From positions 1 to 24,578 of the forward strand of contig CANNUR010000017.1 of NCBI GenBank assembly GCA_947523045.1: a DNA stretch of 24,578 nucleotides, read 5' to 3'. The translations under genes were made by a program, and so were the position numbers. The stretch's first letter is position 1, and each line of letters opens with the position of its first letter. The DNA is from an uncultured Prosthecobacter sp. Its GTDB lineage: Bacteria; Verrucomicrobiota; Verrucomicrobiia; Verrucomicrobiales; Verrucomicrobiaceae. This document shows, piece by piece, positions 1-8,214 of the stretch. Below the pieces are notes generated by a model. The model ran no database searches and was not told the DNA's origin. It saw only the letters and a list, made by a program, of their open reading frames with translations.

Positions 1-930
1 GAGACCGCCGCCGCCCGTCTGAGCCCGCCGATGAACCTGCTGGCGCGTCTGGCCGGACCGGTGGTCAATCTGCTCGATGGGTCCAGCGGCCTGATTGCCC
101 GTCTGCTTGGCGCCAAGCCCGGCGATGAACCGGGGGTCTCCGAGGAGGAGGTGCGTGCGATGATCCATCAGGGCACCCTTTCCGGCGTCTTCAAACCCGG
201 TGAACAGCGCATGGTCGAGGGCGTGCTCGAACTCGACGACCTCGTGGCCGCCGATGTCATGACCCAGAAGAATCAGATCGTCTGGATCGACCTCGATGAA
301 CCCGACGACGTGAACCGTCGCCGCATGGTCGAGAGTGGGCACACCCATTTCCCGGCCTACCGCGACACCCGCGACAATGTGCTGGGCATGATCTCGGTGA
401 AGACGCTTTGGGCCGAGACCCATCAGGGTGCGCCGCGGCCGCTCGAAGCCTTGGTCACCGAGCCGCTGTTTGTCTCCGAGACGATGCCCTGCCCGCGCAT
501 CATCGAAGAGTTCCGTCGCCAGCGCCGCCACCTGGCCCTGGTGGTTGATGAGTTTGGCGGGGTCGCCGGCCTGATCACCCTGCACGATTTGATGGAGTCG
601 GTGCTCGGCGACATGCCGGATGCCGAGCAGCGCGAACTGCCAAAGGCGCGCCAGTTGGCCGACGGTTCCTGGCTGGTCGACGCCCTCATGGAGATCGAGG
701 ATGTCGCCGCCCAGATCGGCTTTGCCCTGCCCAAGGAGGAGATCGACGAAGGGCTCTATCGCACCCTGTCCGGCTTCCTGCTGCACCGCTTCGGCCATGT
801 GCCGCGCGAGGGCGAGAAGCTGGTTTACGACAGCTGCGAGTTCGAGATCGCCGACCTCGATCGCCGGCGCATCGACAAGGTTGCCATCCGCCGGCCCGAG
901 ACCGGGCCGGTCACGGCGCCGGCTGCTTGA
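1..930 (+). CDS. CorC/HlyC-type CBS-domain protein (CNNM-like), 5'-truncated by window edge
   Basis: The reading frame is open from base 1, so the first visible ATG at 31 is probably internal. Counting from that ATG there are 299 residues. They cover the cytoplasmic half of the hemolysin C/CorC/CNNM family: a lead-in with SEEEVRAMI, a CBS pair (about 70-200, including VMTQKNQIVWID and the signature VVDEFGGVAGLITLHDL), and a C-terminal CorC_HlyC domain (about 205-290) that usually follows the CBS pair. Full-length members are about 420-450 aa with an N-terminal DUF21/CNNM membrane domain, which would lie upstream of the window. The family is linked to Mg2+/Co2+ transport or efflux. The substrate here is unknown and a haemolytic role should not be assumed. 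The 3' end overlaps the convergent ceramidase-like gene by 20 bp. Confidence 0.85.
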   Translation, partial: ETAAARLSPPMNLLARLAGPVVNLLDGSSGLIARLLGAKPGDEPGVSEEEVRAMIHQGTLSGVFKPGEQRMVEGVLELDDLVAADVMTQKNQIVWIDLDEPDDVNRRRMVESGHTHFPAYRDTRDNVLGMISVKTLWAETHQGAPRPLEALVTEPLFVSETMPCPRIIEEFRRQRRHLALVVDEFGGVAGLITLHDLMESVLGDMPDAEQRELPKARQLADGSWLVDALMEIEDVAAQIGFALPKEEIDEGLYRTLSGFLLHRFGHVPREGEKLVYDSCEFEIADLDRRRIDKVAIRRPETGPVTAPAA

Positions 931-2284
931 AGGCGGGCGGCGTCAGTTCATCGACCGCCTGGGCGATGAGTTCCTCGACGCCGGAGGCGAAGCGGGTGGG
1001 CCGGCCGTAGTAGGTCATGGCACCGGCGGCCTCGTAACCGCCCTCCTCCCAGACGCGCTGCGAGGGGATGTAGCAGGGCACATCGTTGGTGTAGGCGTTC
1101 ACCCAGGTGCGGCCGCGGCCATAGGCTTTTTTGAAGCGCAGGCCGTAGTCGACCACGACCTCGCCGGGCAGTTGCACCATGAGCAGGCCGCCTTGGAAAT
1201 CCCAGGTTTGGACCAGGTAGGGCAGGTGGGTGGGAATGGCTTCGCCGCGGTCGAGCAGGCCGAGGAAATGGCGGGCGTGATGGGCGATCCACTTGTTTTT
1301 ATCGGTGGTGCGGCGCTGCCATTCGGCGCGGTCGGGCGGGGTGTCGAAGGGCAGGGCCAGTTCCTTGGTGCGGCAGGCGACCGGGCCGCGCACGGCCTGC
1401 ATGGGCTGGTTGATGGCGGCGACCACGCCCTTGGCGAGGTTGACGCCGTGGGCGGTGACATGGGCCATCTCGCGGCGCGGGTAGGGATTTTGATCGGCGC
1501 CGCAGCCGATGGCCGTGAGGGCGATGGCACCGGGGAAGCGCAGTTCCAACTCCTTCTGGGCGGTGCCGGCCCAGTCAGGGTGGATGTGGTTGATCGACAG
1601 CGTTGTGCAGTGGCAGGCGTAGCTGGTGAAGAGCGCGCGCAGCTTGCCCTCGGGCGAACGCACGCGCAGCACCGGCAGGTCGTGGTCGCGCGGGCCGGCG
1701 AAGTTCGGGCTGTTGGCGAAACCGGTTTCCGTCTTCAGACGCCGGTTCAGGGCGAAGCTGGCGCGACCGCGGCCGCGGTCCACCTGGGCCGGCTGCAGGT
1801 CCTTGAGCGCCGCCGCCACGACCTCGGTCATGCGTTCGGTCAGCAGTGCCGTGTAGCGGTCGACGGCCGCCTGTTCCTCCGGTGGCAGGTCCGTGCCGAA
1901 CAAGAAGCCGAGCACGCCGTTGACCAAGGGAGCGCAGTGGGTGTGACTGGAGTGCAGGGCCAGGCGTTCGTCGGCAAGCTTGTGGCCGGCCTTGGCGAGA
2001 TTCGCCAGCACGGCGGTGCGCAGGGCGGCGGGCACACCGCAGTTGTCCACGGTCAGCATGACCAGCGGCTCGTCATTCGTCCAGCGCAGGGCCAGGGCCT
2101 TGGCATGAATCGGCAGTGATACCCCCTCGTGCGGGCCGGTGCGACTGCCGTAGCCGCTCAAGCGCACGGGGAAGTCGGGGGTGATGTCGAGTTTGGCAAC
2201 GCCGGCCTGCCATTCGGCGGCGGCGCTGCCTGCCAGCAGAGCCAGCACGGGCAGGAGGGCGAATTTCGGGAATTTCAGCCGCAT
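911..2284 (-). CDS. Neutral/alkaline ceramidase-like secreted hydrolase (N-terminal domain family)
   Basis: A 457-aa protein with a clear signal peptide: MRLKFPK, then a hydrophobic run ending in AAA at about residue 23. Mature sequence opens with GVAKLDITPDFPVRLSGYG, typical of neutral/alkaline non-lysosomal ceramidase N-terminal domain proteins (PF04734). HSSHTHCAP at about 120-130 matches the zinc-binding His region of that family. True neutral ceramidases are about 650-760 aa with an extra C-terminal domain that is missing here, so this belongs to the shorter group common in planctomycete-type genomes. Those members' substrates are mostly unproven, and ceramide cleavage is only a family guess. 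The frame stays open about 1.1 kb further upstream, but that part is antisense to the sulfatase. The signal peptide and a GGAGGG site 7 nt upstream fix the start at 2284. Confidence 0.8.
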   Translation of the reverse strand: MRLKFPKFALLPVLALLAGSAAAEWQAGVAKLDITPDFPVRLSGYGSRTGPHEGVSLPIHAKALALRWTNDEPLVMLTVDNCGVPAALRTAVLANLAKAGHKLADERLALHSSHTHCAPLVNGVLGFLFGTDLPPEEQAAVDRYTALLTERMTEVVAAALKDLQPAQVDRGRGRASFALNRRLKTETGFANSPNFAGPRDHDLPVLRVRSPEGKLRALFTSYACHCTTLSINHIHPDWAGTAQKELELRFPGAIALTAIGCGADQNPYPRREMAHVTAHGVNLAKGVVAAINQPMQAVRGPVACRTKELALPFDTPPDRAEWQRRTTDKNKWIAHHARHFLGLLDRGEAIPTHLPYLVQTWDFQGGLLMVQLPGEVVVDYGLRFKKAYGRGRTWVNAYTNDVPCYIPSQRVWEEGGYEAAGAMTYYGRPTRFASGVEELIAQAVDELTPPAFKQPAP

Positions 2285-2291
2285 GGTTGAA

Positions 2292-2297
2292 CCCTCC
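2292..2297 (-). promoter_or_regulatory. Shine-Dalgarno site fixing the ceramidase-like start
   Basis: GGAGGG on the minus strand lies 7 nt before the ATG at 2284. It supports the 457-aa start over the longer open frame that continues upstream through the sulfatase gene. Confidence 0.7.
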
Positions 2298-2395
2298 AAA
2301 ACTTCGTCGCCGATGCCAAGTCTGTTTTTGCGAATCCGACAAATTCCTGCGGCGCTTTCCTTGACACAGAGCGGTTGCACCGGCGTTTTCCGGCG

Positions 2396-3889
2396 ATGCC
2401 CCGCTTGTCTCCCCTCATTGCTGTCGCCCTGCTGTGGCTCGATCCCGCCGTCGCGGCGGACCGGCCCAACATCCTGCTCATTCTGCCCGATCAGATGCGT
2501 GCCACCGCCATGGGCTGTGATGGCAACGCGCAGGTGAAGACACCGCACATCGACCGGCTTGCCGGCGAGGGGATCCGCTTCAAGCGCACTTATGCCAACG
2601 TGCCCGTGTGCTGCCCGGCGCGTGCGATCCTGCTCACCGGCACCTACCCGCATGTCAACGGCATGATGGCGAACGATCTGCGCTTGCGCGAAGAGCAGGT
2701 GACCCTGGCCGAGCGTCTGCGTGACGCCGGTTGGCGCACCGGCTTTGTCGGCAAGTGGCATCTCGACGGCGGTCCGCGCGAGCCCGGGTATGTGCCGCCG
2801 GGACCGCGTCGCCAGGGCTTTGAGTTCTGGGCGGCCTACGAATGCCACCATCGCCACTTCGAGCCCGATTACTTTCGCGACAGCCCGGAGAAGATCGTTG
2901 TGCAAAAATTTGAACCCGAAGCCTCCTGCGACTTTGCGGTCGAATTCCTGCGCACCCAGCCCAAGGACCGGCCCTTCTTTCTCACCGTGCAGATGGGGCC
3001 GCCGCACGATCCCTACGGTGCCCCCGAGCCCTACATGAAGCAGTATGATGCCGCCACCCTGACGCCGGACCCGACCTGGGTCGAGGGCAGTGAGACAAGG
3101 CCGACGCCGAAGGCCGGTCTGCGTCGCGGACCGCTGGCGAGCCGATTTGTGCCGGTGGGCGGGCGTGAGGAGATCGCGGCGTATTATGCTGCCGTCACCG
3201 CCATCGACGATCAGGTGGGGCGCCTGCTGGCGGTGCTGCGCGAGACCGGTGCGGAGGCAAACACGATCGTGCTCTTCACCTCCGACCATGGGGACATGCT
3301 TGGCAATCATGGCCTGCGCCGCAAGCGCAAGCCGCATGATGAATCCGCGCGGGTGCCCGGCCTGCTGCGCTGGCCCGGGCGGGTGCCGGCCGGGCGCGTG
3401 GTCGACACGCGGTTCAGTCACGTCGACATGGCGCCGACCCTGCTCGGCCTCGCCGGCCTGCCGGTGCCGCCGGAGATGCAGGGGGCGGACCTCTCACGGG
3501 TTGCCCTTGGCAAAACCGAAGAGGGGCCCGATGCCGTGCTGCTGCAGATCTTCGTGCCCTTCAACCCGGATGGCATCGCCCGGCCCTGGCGCGGTCTGAT
3601 CACCCGCGAGCACACCTATGCCCGTTTCGAGCAGGCTCCCTGGGTGCTGTTCGATGACCAGGCCGACCCGCATCAGCAGCGCAACCTCGCCACGGATCCG
3701 TCGGCCCTGGCCCTGCGCGAACGGCTCGATGCCCGTCTCACCGAACTCATGCGCCGGCACGGGGATGCCTGGAGCTTCAACTCGAATGAACTCGTCGAGG
3801 AGGGTGGACGGCTGTACCGCCACGGCATCTTCCACAGCGTCGCCGAGTTCCTCGACTGGGCGCGCGCTCATCCGGAGCAGGCGCGCTGA
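2396..3889 (+). CDS. Type I (formylglycine-dependent) sulfatase, secreted
   Basis: A 497-aa protein with signal peptide MPRLSPLIAVALLWLDPAVA followed directly by DRPNILLILPDQ, the usual sulfatase N-terminus. The C-x-P-x-R modification motif is CCPAR at residues 72-76, so C72 is the predicted formylglycine residue, followed by TGTYPH. GKWHLDGG and the downstream metal-site motif SDHGDMLGNHG are present, as expected for alkaline-phosphatase-superfamily sulfatases. Export to periplasm or outside is expected; the sulfated substrate cannot be read from the sequence. An alternative TTG start at 2375 would put seven residues before the signal peptide, and neither start has a good Shine-Dalgarno site. 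It diverges from the ceramidase-like gene (111-bp gap) and ends 5 nt before the convergent helicase stop. Confidence 0.92.
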   Translation: MPRLSPLIAVALLWLDPAVAADRPNILLILPDQMRATAMGCDGNAQVKTPHIDRLAGEGIRFKRTYANVPVCCPARAILLTGTYPHVNGMMANDLRLREEQVTLAERLRDAGWRTGFVGKWHLDGGPREPGYVPPGPRRQGFEFWAAYECHHRHFEPDYFRDSPEKIVVQKFEPEASCDFAVEFLRTQPKDRPFFLTVQMGPPHDPYGAPEPYMKQYDAATLTPDPTWVEGSETRPTPKAGLRRGPLASRFVPVGGREEIAAYYAAVTAIDDQVGRLLAVLRETGAEANTIVLFTSDHGDMLGNHGLRRKRKPHDESARVPGLLRWPGRVPAGRVVDTRFSHVDMAPTLLGLAGLPVPPEMQGADLSRVALGKTEEGPDAVLLQIFVPFNPDGIARPWRGLITREHTYARFEQAPWVLFDDQADPHQQRNLATDPSALALRERLDARLTELMRRHGDAWSFNSNELVEEGGRLYRHGIFHSVAEFLDWARAHPEQAR

Positions 3890-3894
3890 CAGGT

Positions 3895-5910
3895 TCACCA
3901 GCTGCTGCGCACGTTCCACTTCTCCACCAGTCCCTCGGGCAGCTCGGTGAGGAAACGACTCGGGCGCATGAGGATGTCGCCATCGCGCGCCGCGTGGTTG
4001 AGCACGGGATAGCAGAGGTGCAGTTCGTCCTTGGCGCGGGTGACGGTCACGTAGAAGAGCCGGCGCTCTTCCTCGAGCGCGCTGTCACCGCCCTCCTCGA
4101 CGGCGCGGTTGTGAGGGAACATGCCGTCGGCCAGCCAGACGGCGAAGACGCTGTGCCACTCCAGGCCCTTGGCCTGGTGGGCGGTGGTGAGGGTGACGGC
4201 GTCGCGGTCGCGCTCGCGGTTGTCCGGCTTGTCGGCGGTGTCGACGCCGCTGAGCAGGGCGAGCTGGGCAAGGAATTCCAGCGGGTCGGTGAAGCGGTCG
4301 CTGAAGTTGCCGAGCTGGTCGAGGTCCTGGGCGCGCTGGTCGGCGTTCTTGAACTTCGCCTTCATGTAGTCGGCGTACACGCCCTCGACGATGCTGCGGA
4401 TCATCGCCGGCGGCGGCGCCGGTTTGCCGTCGACGATGAGTTCATCGAGGGTGTAGGCGAACTGTTCCCAGGTCTCGCGCGCCTTCTTCGGCACGGGCAG
4501 GCTGAGCAGCACCTCGGAGAAGCTGCCGGTCATCGGTTCGGCGGAGGCGGCCGGGCACTTCAGCCAGGCCAGCCAGAGTTTGCCGGCGCTGGTGGCGCCG
4601 ATGCCGGGCACGAGCCGGACGAGGCGCATGAAGCTGACCTCGTCGCGACGGTTGACGGCGAACTTCATGAAGGCGGCGACGTCCTTGACGTGGGCCTGCT
4701 CGAAGAAGCGCAGGCCGCTGGTGATCTGGAAGGGGATGCCGCGGCTGGTCAGTTCCATCTGGATTTCCAGGCTGTGGAAGTGGGCGCGGTACAGCACCGC
4801 CATCTCGCTGAATTCGATGCCCTCGTCCTGCAGTTCGAGGATGCGCTGGGCAACGAAGGCCGCCTGCGCCGAGGCGTTGTCGAGCGGCACCAGGGCCGGC
4901 AGGGCGCCGCGCTCCGGTCGGGCGGCGCGCAGTTCCTTGCGGATCTGCGCGCGGTTGCAGGCGATCGAGGCGTTGGCCAGCGCCAGCACCTCGGGCACGC
5001 TGCGGTAGTTCACCTCGATCTTGTGGGTGCGCGCCCGCGGCCAGCGCTCGTGGAAGCGCAGGATGTTGCCGACGTCGGCGCCGCGCCAGGAGTAGATCGA
5101 CTGGGCATCGTCGCCCACCACCATGAGATTGCCGTCATCGCCGGCGAGCATCTCGACAAAGCGGCACTGCAGGCGGTTGGTGTCCTGGTACTCGTCGACC
5201 AGGATGAACTCGAACTGGCGGCGGTAGCGCTCCAGCAGGTCGGGGTGCTCTTCGAGCAGTTGGACCGACAGCGTCAGCAGGTCGTCGAAATCGAGGCTGT
5301 TGGTCTCGCGCTTCTTCTCCTGGTACAGGCCGCGCAGGCGCACGATAGGTTCGACCACCTGCACGAACCACGGGTAGCGTTCGGCGACGACCTCCGTGAG
5401 CGGCTGGCAGGTGTTGTCGGCGAGCGAAAAGATGTCGCCCAGCACCTCCGCCTTGGGGAAGCGGTAGCCGGCGGTGTCGATGCCGCTGGCGCCGACCACG
5501 GTTTCCAGCAGGTCCTTCTGGTCCTCGCGATCGAGGATGGAAAAGCCGGCGCGGTAGCCGAGGCGTTCGGCATTCCAGCGCAGCAGGCGGTTGCCGACCG
5601 AGTGGAAGGTGCCGCCCCAGAGGCGCTGGGTTTCCACCGGCACCAGGCTGGTGACGCGTTCGAGCATTTCGCGCGCCGCCTTGTTGGTGAAGGTGAGCAG
5701 CAGGATCTGTTCGGGCAGCACACCGTTGTCGAGCAGCCAGGCGACCCGGTAGGTGAGGGTGCGGGTTTTGCCCGAGCCGGCGCCGGCGATGATGAGGGTC
5801 TGGCCCGGCGGCGCGGTCACCGCCGCGTGCTGCTGCTCATTGAGCTCGGCGGCATAGTCGATGCGCGGCCCGGCATGGGCGTGGCTGTGCAGGGTGTACT
5901 CGCGGGGCAT
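3895..5910 (-). CDS. UvrD/Rep/PcrA-family superfamily 1 DNA helicase
   Basis: A 671-aa ATP-dependent 3'-5' DNA helicase of the UvrD/Rep group. Visible motifs in order: Q motif LNEQQHAAV (23-31), Walker A AGAGSGKT (42-49), motif Ia TFTNKAAREM (about 75-84), Walker B LVDEYQDTN (about 237-245), motif III GDDAQSIYSWRGAD (about 267), motif V TAHQAKGLEW and motif VI RRLFYVTVTRAKDEL near the C-terminus. It is slightly shorter than Rep/UvrD (about 670-720 aa) and ends soon after motif VI with no long PcrA-like C-terminal extension. The family acts in replication restart or nucleotide excision and mismatch repair, and the sequence does not show which role applies. It is divergent from the small membrane gene at 6005. 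Confidence 0.93.
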   Translation of the reverse strand: MPREYTLHSHAHAGPRIDYAAELNEQQHAAVTAPPGQTLIIAGAGSGKTRTLTYRVAWLLDNGVLPEQILLLTFTNKAAREMLERVTSLVPVETQRLWGGTFHSVGNRLLRWNAERLGYRAGFSILDREDQKDLLETVVGASGIDTAGYRFPKAEVLGDIFSLADNTCQPLTEVVAERYPWFVQVVEPIVRLRGLYQEKKRETNSLDFDDLLTLSVQLLEEHPDLLERYRRQFEFILVDEYQDTNRLQCRFVEMLAGDDGNLMVVGDDAQSIYSWRGADVGNILRFHERWPRARTHKIEVNYRSVPEVLALANASIACNRAQIRKELRAARPERGALPALVPLDNASAQAAFVAQRILELQDEGIEFSEMAVLYRAHFHSLEIQMELTSRGIPFQITSGLRFFEQAHVKDVAAFMKFAVNRRDEVSFMRLVRLVPGIGATSAGKLWLAWLKCPAASAEPMTGSFSEVLLSLPVPKKARETWEQFAYTLDELIVDGKPAPPPAMIRSIVEGVYADYMKAKFKNADQRAQDLDQLGNFSDRFTDPLEFLAQLALLSGVDTADKPDNRERDRDAVTLTTAHQAKGLEWHSVFAVWLADGMFPHNRAVEEGGDSALEEERRLFYVTVTRAKDELHLCYPVLNHAARDGDILMRPSRFLTELPEGLVEKWNVRSSW

Positions 5911-6004
5911 GCGGAAGTTACGCCATCGCCCATCCGCCGGCCGGGTTCAACCTTTGCCTGCGTTTGCGGCTTGCCTGGCGGCGCGGTTTTGCTCAGACTG
6001 GGGC

Positions 6005-6487
6005 ATGAATTGGAAGCGCGGGTTGGCGGGGGTTTTGTTTCTGGTCCTGCTTGGTGCGGGTGCCTGGTGGTGTTTTGGTCGCGGGCCGCAGGCCGAGGTG
6101 CTGGCCGCGCAGGCGGCCCTGCTGAAGAAGGTCGAAAACCGTTCCTGGGGTTCGGTCAAGGCGCGCCTGGCCGAGGATTACATGGATGACTACGGGCATG
6201 ATCGCGAATCGGCGATCGAGGATGCACAGACCGCCTTGGGCGGCTTTCTCAGCCTGACGATTCACGGCGAGCTCGACACCCTGCAGGCGGTGCCGGACTT
6301 GGCGATGGTGAAGATGCGCCTGCGGCTGGAAGGGCACGGCCTCGGCTTCAGCGATGTCGTGGTGGCGCGGCTCAACCAGCTCAACGAGCCCTGGTTTTTC
6401 CACTGGCACAAGCGCGGCATCTGGCCGTGGAGCTGGCGCCTCGTCCAGGTTCATCACAACGAGCTGCACCTCGCCGTGCCGCAGTAA
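6005..6487 (+). CDS. Small membrane-anchored protein, possibly NTF2/SnoaL-like
   Basis: A 160-aa protein of unrecognised function. MNWKR is followed by a hydrophobic segment (about residues 6-24), either a signal anchor or an uncleaved signal peptide. The rest is soluble and mixed alpha/beta in appearance: helical LLKKVENRSW...AEDY near the start, then strand-like TIHGELDTLQ, AMVKMRLRLEG and PWFFHWHKRGIWPWSWRLVQVHH. That pattern of helices followed by strands resembles NTF2/SnoaL-like domains, but this is only a fold impression. The frame is open upstream to 5861. The ATG at 6005 is chosen because it puts the hydrophobic anchor at the N-terminus and avoids overlap with the divergent helicase. 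Its stop is 6 nt from the convergent TPR gene stop. Confidence 0.65.
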   Translation: MNWKRGLAGVLFLVLLGAGAWWCFGRGPQAEVLAAQAALLKKVENRSWGSVKARLAEDYMDDYGHDRESAIEDAQTALGGFLSLTIHGELDTLQAVPDLAMVKMRLRLEGHGLGFSDVVVARLNQLNEPWFFHWHKRGIWPWSWRLVQVHHNELHLAVPQ

Positions 6488-6493
6488 CCGGCG

Positions 6494-8206
6494 TCACAGC
6501 GCCCGCTGCAGGAAGCGCAGTTCTTCGGGCAGCAGCAGCGCCGCCGGCACGCGTTCGGCGAGGCGGAAGGCCGGGCCGGCGTCGCCGCACACCGACAGCA
6601 GACCGGCGTGCACCGCACGCTGGCCGGCGTTCAGCGATGGCGGATCGGCGACTTCTGCGAGATGGGCGCGCGTGCGCTCCAAGTCGCCCATGCGGAAGGC
6701 CGCCAGCGCCAGCAGCAGGTGACGCGGGTCGTCGCGACGGAAACGCGCGCTTTCGCCCTGCAGACGCTCGGCATCCGCCTCGATGGCGCCGCCGGCGACG
6801 AGGCTGAACCAGCGCGTGCGGAACAGGGCCTGATCGTTCTGCGGCTGCAACTCGGCGAGGCGGGCGGCGGCGCGCGCGGCAGCGGCGGTGTCCTTGTCGC
6901 GCAGGGCGAACTCGAAAAGTTTTTCGTACATGGCGGCGCGGGTGCGCGGATGCTGGCGGGCGATGCCCTCGCAGGCGGCCGCCGCCAGATCCCACTGGGC
7001 GGTTTGCTCGGCGACCTCGGCGGTGCGCTGGGTGGCGGTGAGGTCGGCGCCTTCGCCGGCGGCCATGAGCGCGGCGCGCAGGGCCTGACGCACCTCGCCA
7101 AGGCTGTCGCGGCGCTGGTTGGCCGCTTTCGCCAGCCAGAGATGAATGCCGTGGCGCGCCATCGGGATGACCCCGGGCCGCTTCAGCTCGGCCTCCAGAT
7201 CGCTCCAGCGGCCCAGCCCGGCGAGGGCGGCGATGTGCAGGTTGAACAGTCGGCTCGACTTGCGCGCATGCTCGATCGGCAGCAGGTCGAGCGCCCGCCC
7301 GGCCTCGCCCTGGCCGATGAGCCAGCCGGTGAAGACGGCGAGATCTTCCTCGTCAAAACCGCTGGCTTGCGCGACGGCGGCATCGAGGCGGGCGGCGCGG
7401 TCCTGAGGCCGGGCGCGCAGCAGGGTCGCCAGGGCCTCCAGTTGGCGCGCCTGCCCGGCCTGCGGATGCGCCTCGGTCAGCGCCAGCAAACGCTGCGCCT
7501 CACCGCCACTCAGCTCGCTGTCGCGGGTCAACCGGTCGAGGGCGCGCAGCGCCAGGACATCGCCACCGGCGGCCAGTTCGAAAAACACGGCGCGCGCGCG
7601 CCTTCGCGTTTCCGCGTAGGGATCGCGCGCGTCGAGTTCGGCCAGGCGCAGCCGGCATTCGGGATCGTCCGGCGCGCTGGCCAGGGCGGCGCGCAGGGTG
7701 CGGTTGGCCTGCTCGGGAAAGCCGTCGGCGCGTTCGAGGCCGGCGACCAGTTCCTGCACGTGCCGGTCCTGGCGCTCGGTTTCATGGAAGCGTTCCAGTT
7801 CGACCCGGGCCGACTGGACTTCGCCGCGCGCCAGCAGCAGTTGGCCGATGCGCGCGCGTTCGGCGACCGTGGCCTCGCCGGTTTCCACCAGCTCGCGCAG
7901 GAAGTGCAGCTTGGCCTGGTCCTCGCCGCCCGCCTGATCGAGGAAGGCGAGCGCGGCGCGCAGCACGGGCGGGTGCTGCGGGCTCCAGTGGCGCGCCGAG
8001 CGCACGGCCTTGGCGCAGGCTTCGTAATCAGCCGCGTCGAGCTGGCGTTCGGCCTCAGCGGCAAAATGCTCGGCGAGCAGGCGGCGCCCGGCGTCGGCGA
8101 GCGGCCGGCCGAAGGCGAGGGCGAGCAGGCCGACGAGCACCAGGCCGCCGAAAATCCAGGTGAACCACGGCCGCGGATTCAGCACCAGATCGTCTTGGCG
8201 GTTCAT
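6494..8206 (-). CDS. Membrane-anchored tetratricopeptide-like repeat protein
   Basis: A 570-aa protein with one N-terminal transmembrane helix (about residues 15-32, after MNRQDDLVLNPRPWF). The rest is long and almost wholly helical, with repeating Ala/Leu/Glu/Arg-rich helix pairs spaced like TPR units, for example AERQLDAADYEACAKAVRSA (about 50-70). There are no enzymatic motifs. It is probably a scaffold facing the periplasm. The start at 8206 lies 8 nt after the stop of the SUMF1-domain gene on the same strand, so the two are very likely co-transcribed and may act together. The frame stays open to 8701 but would overlap the SUMF1 gene; the methionine before the membrane helix is the better start. 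Confidence 0.75.
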   Translation of the reverse strand: MNRQDDLVLNPRPWFTWIFGGLVLVGLLALAFGRPLADAGRRLLAEHFAAEAERQLDAADYEACAKAVRSARHWSPQHPPVLRAALAFLDQAGGEDQAKLHFLRELVETGEATVAERARIGQLLLARGEVQSARVELERFHETERQDRHVQELVAGLERADGFPEQANRTLRAALASAPDDPECRLRLAELDARDPYAETRRRARAVFFELAAGGDVLALRALDRLTRDSELSGGEAQRLLALTEAHPQAGQARQLEALATLLRARPQDRAARLDAAVAQASGFDEEDLAVFTGWLIGQGEAGRALDLLPIEHARKSSRLFNLHIAALAGLGRWSDLEAELKRPGVIPMARHGIHLWLAKAANQRRDSLGEVRQALRAALMAAGEGADLTATQRTAEVAEQTAQWDLAAAACEGIARQHPRTRAAMYEKLFEFALRDKDTAAAARAAARLAELQPQNDQALFRTRWFSLVAGGAIEADAERLQGESARFRRDDPRHLLLALAAFRMGDLERTRAHLAEVADPPSLNAGQRAVHAGLLSVCGDAGPAFRLAERVPAALLLPEELRFLQRAL

Positions 8207-8214
8207 GGCCGGCG

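Noticed and set aside
2361..2366. TTGACA as a -35 box for the sulfatase
   Set aside because: A -10 box at normal spacing would fall at about 2384-2389, where there is no TATAAT-like sequence and almost no room before the ATG at 2396.
2285..3421. N-terminal extension of the ceramidase-like gene across the sulfatase
   Set aside because: The signal peptide and Shine-Dalgarno site at 2284 fix the start; the extension is the sulfatase in antisense.
3994..6189. Long + strand open frame opposite the helicase
   Set aside because: It is antisense to a gene with all helicase motifs; the protein is low-complexity Gly/Val/Glu/Leu sequence typical of GC-rich shadow frames.
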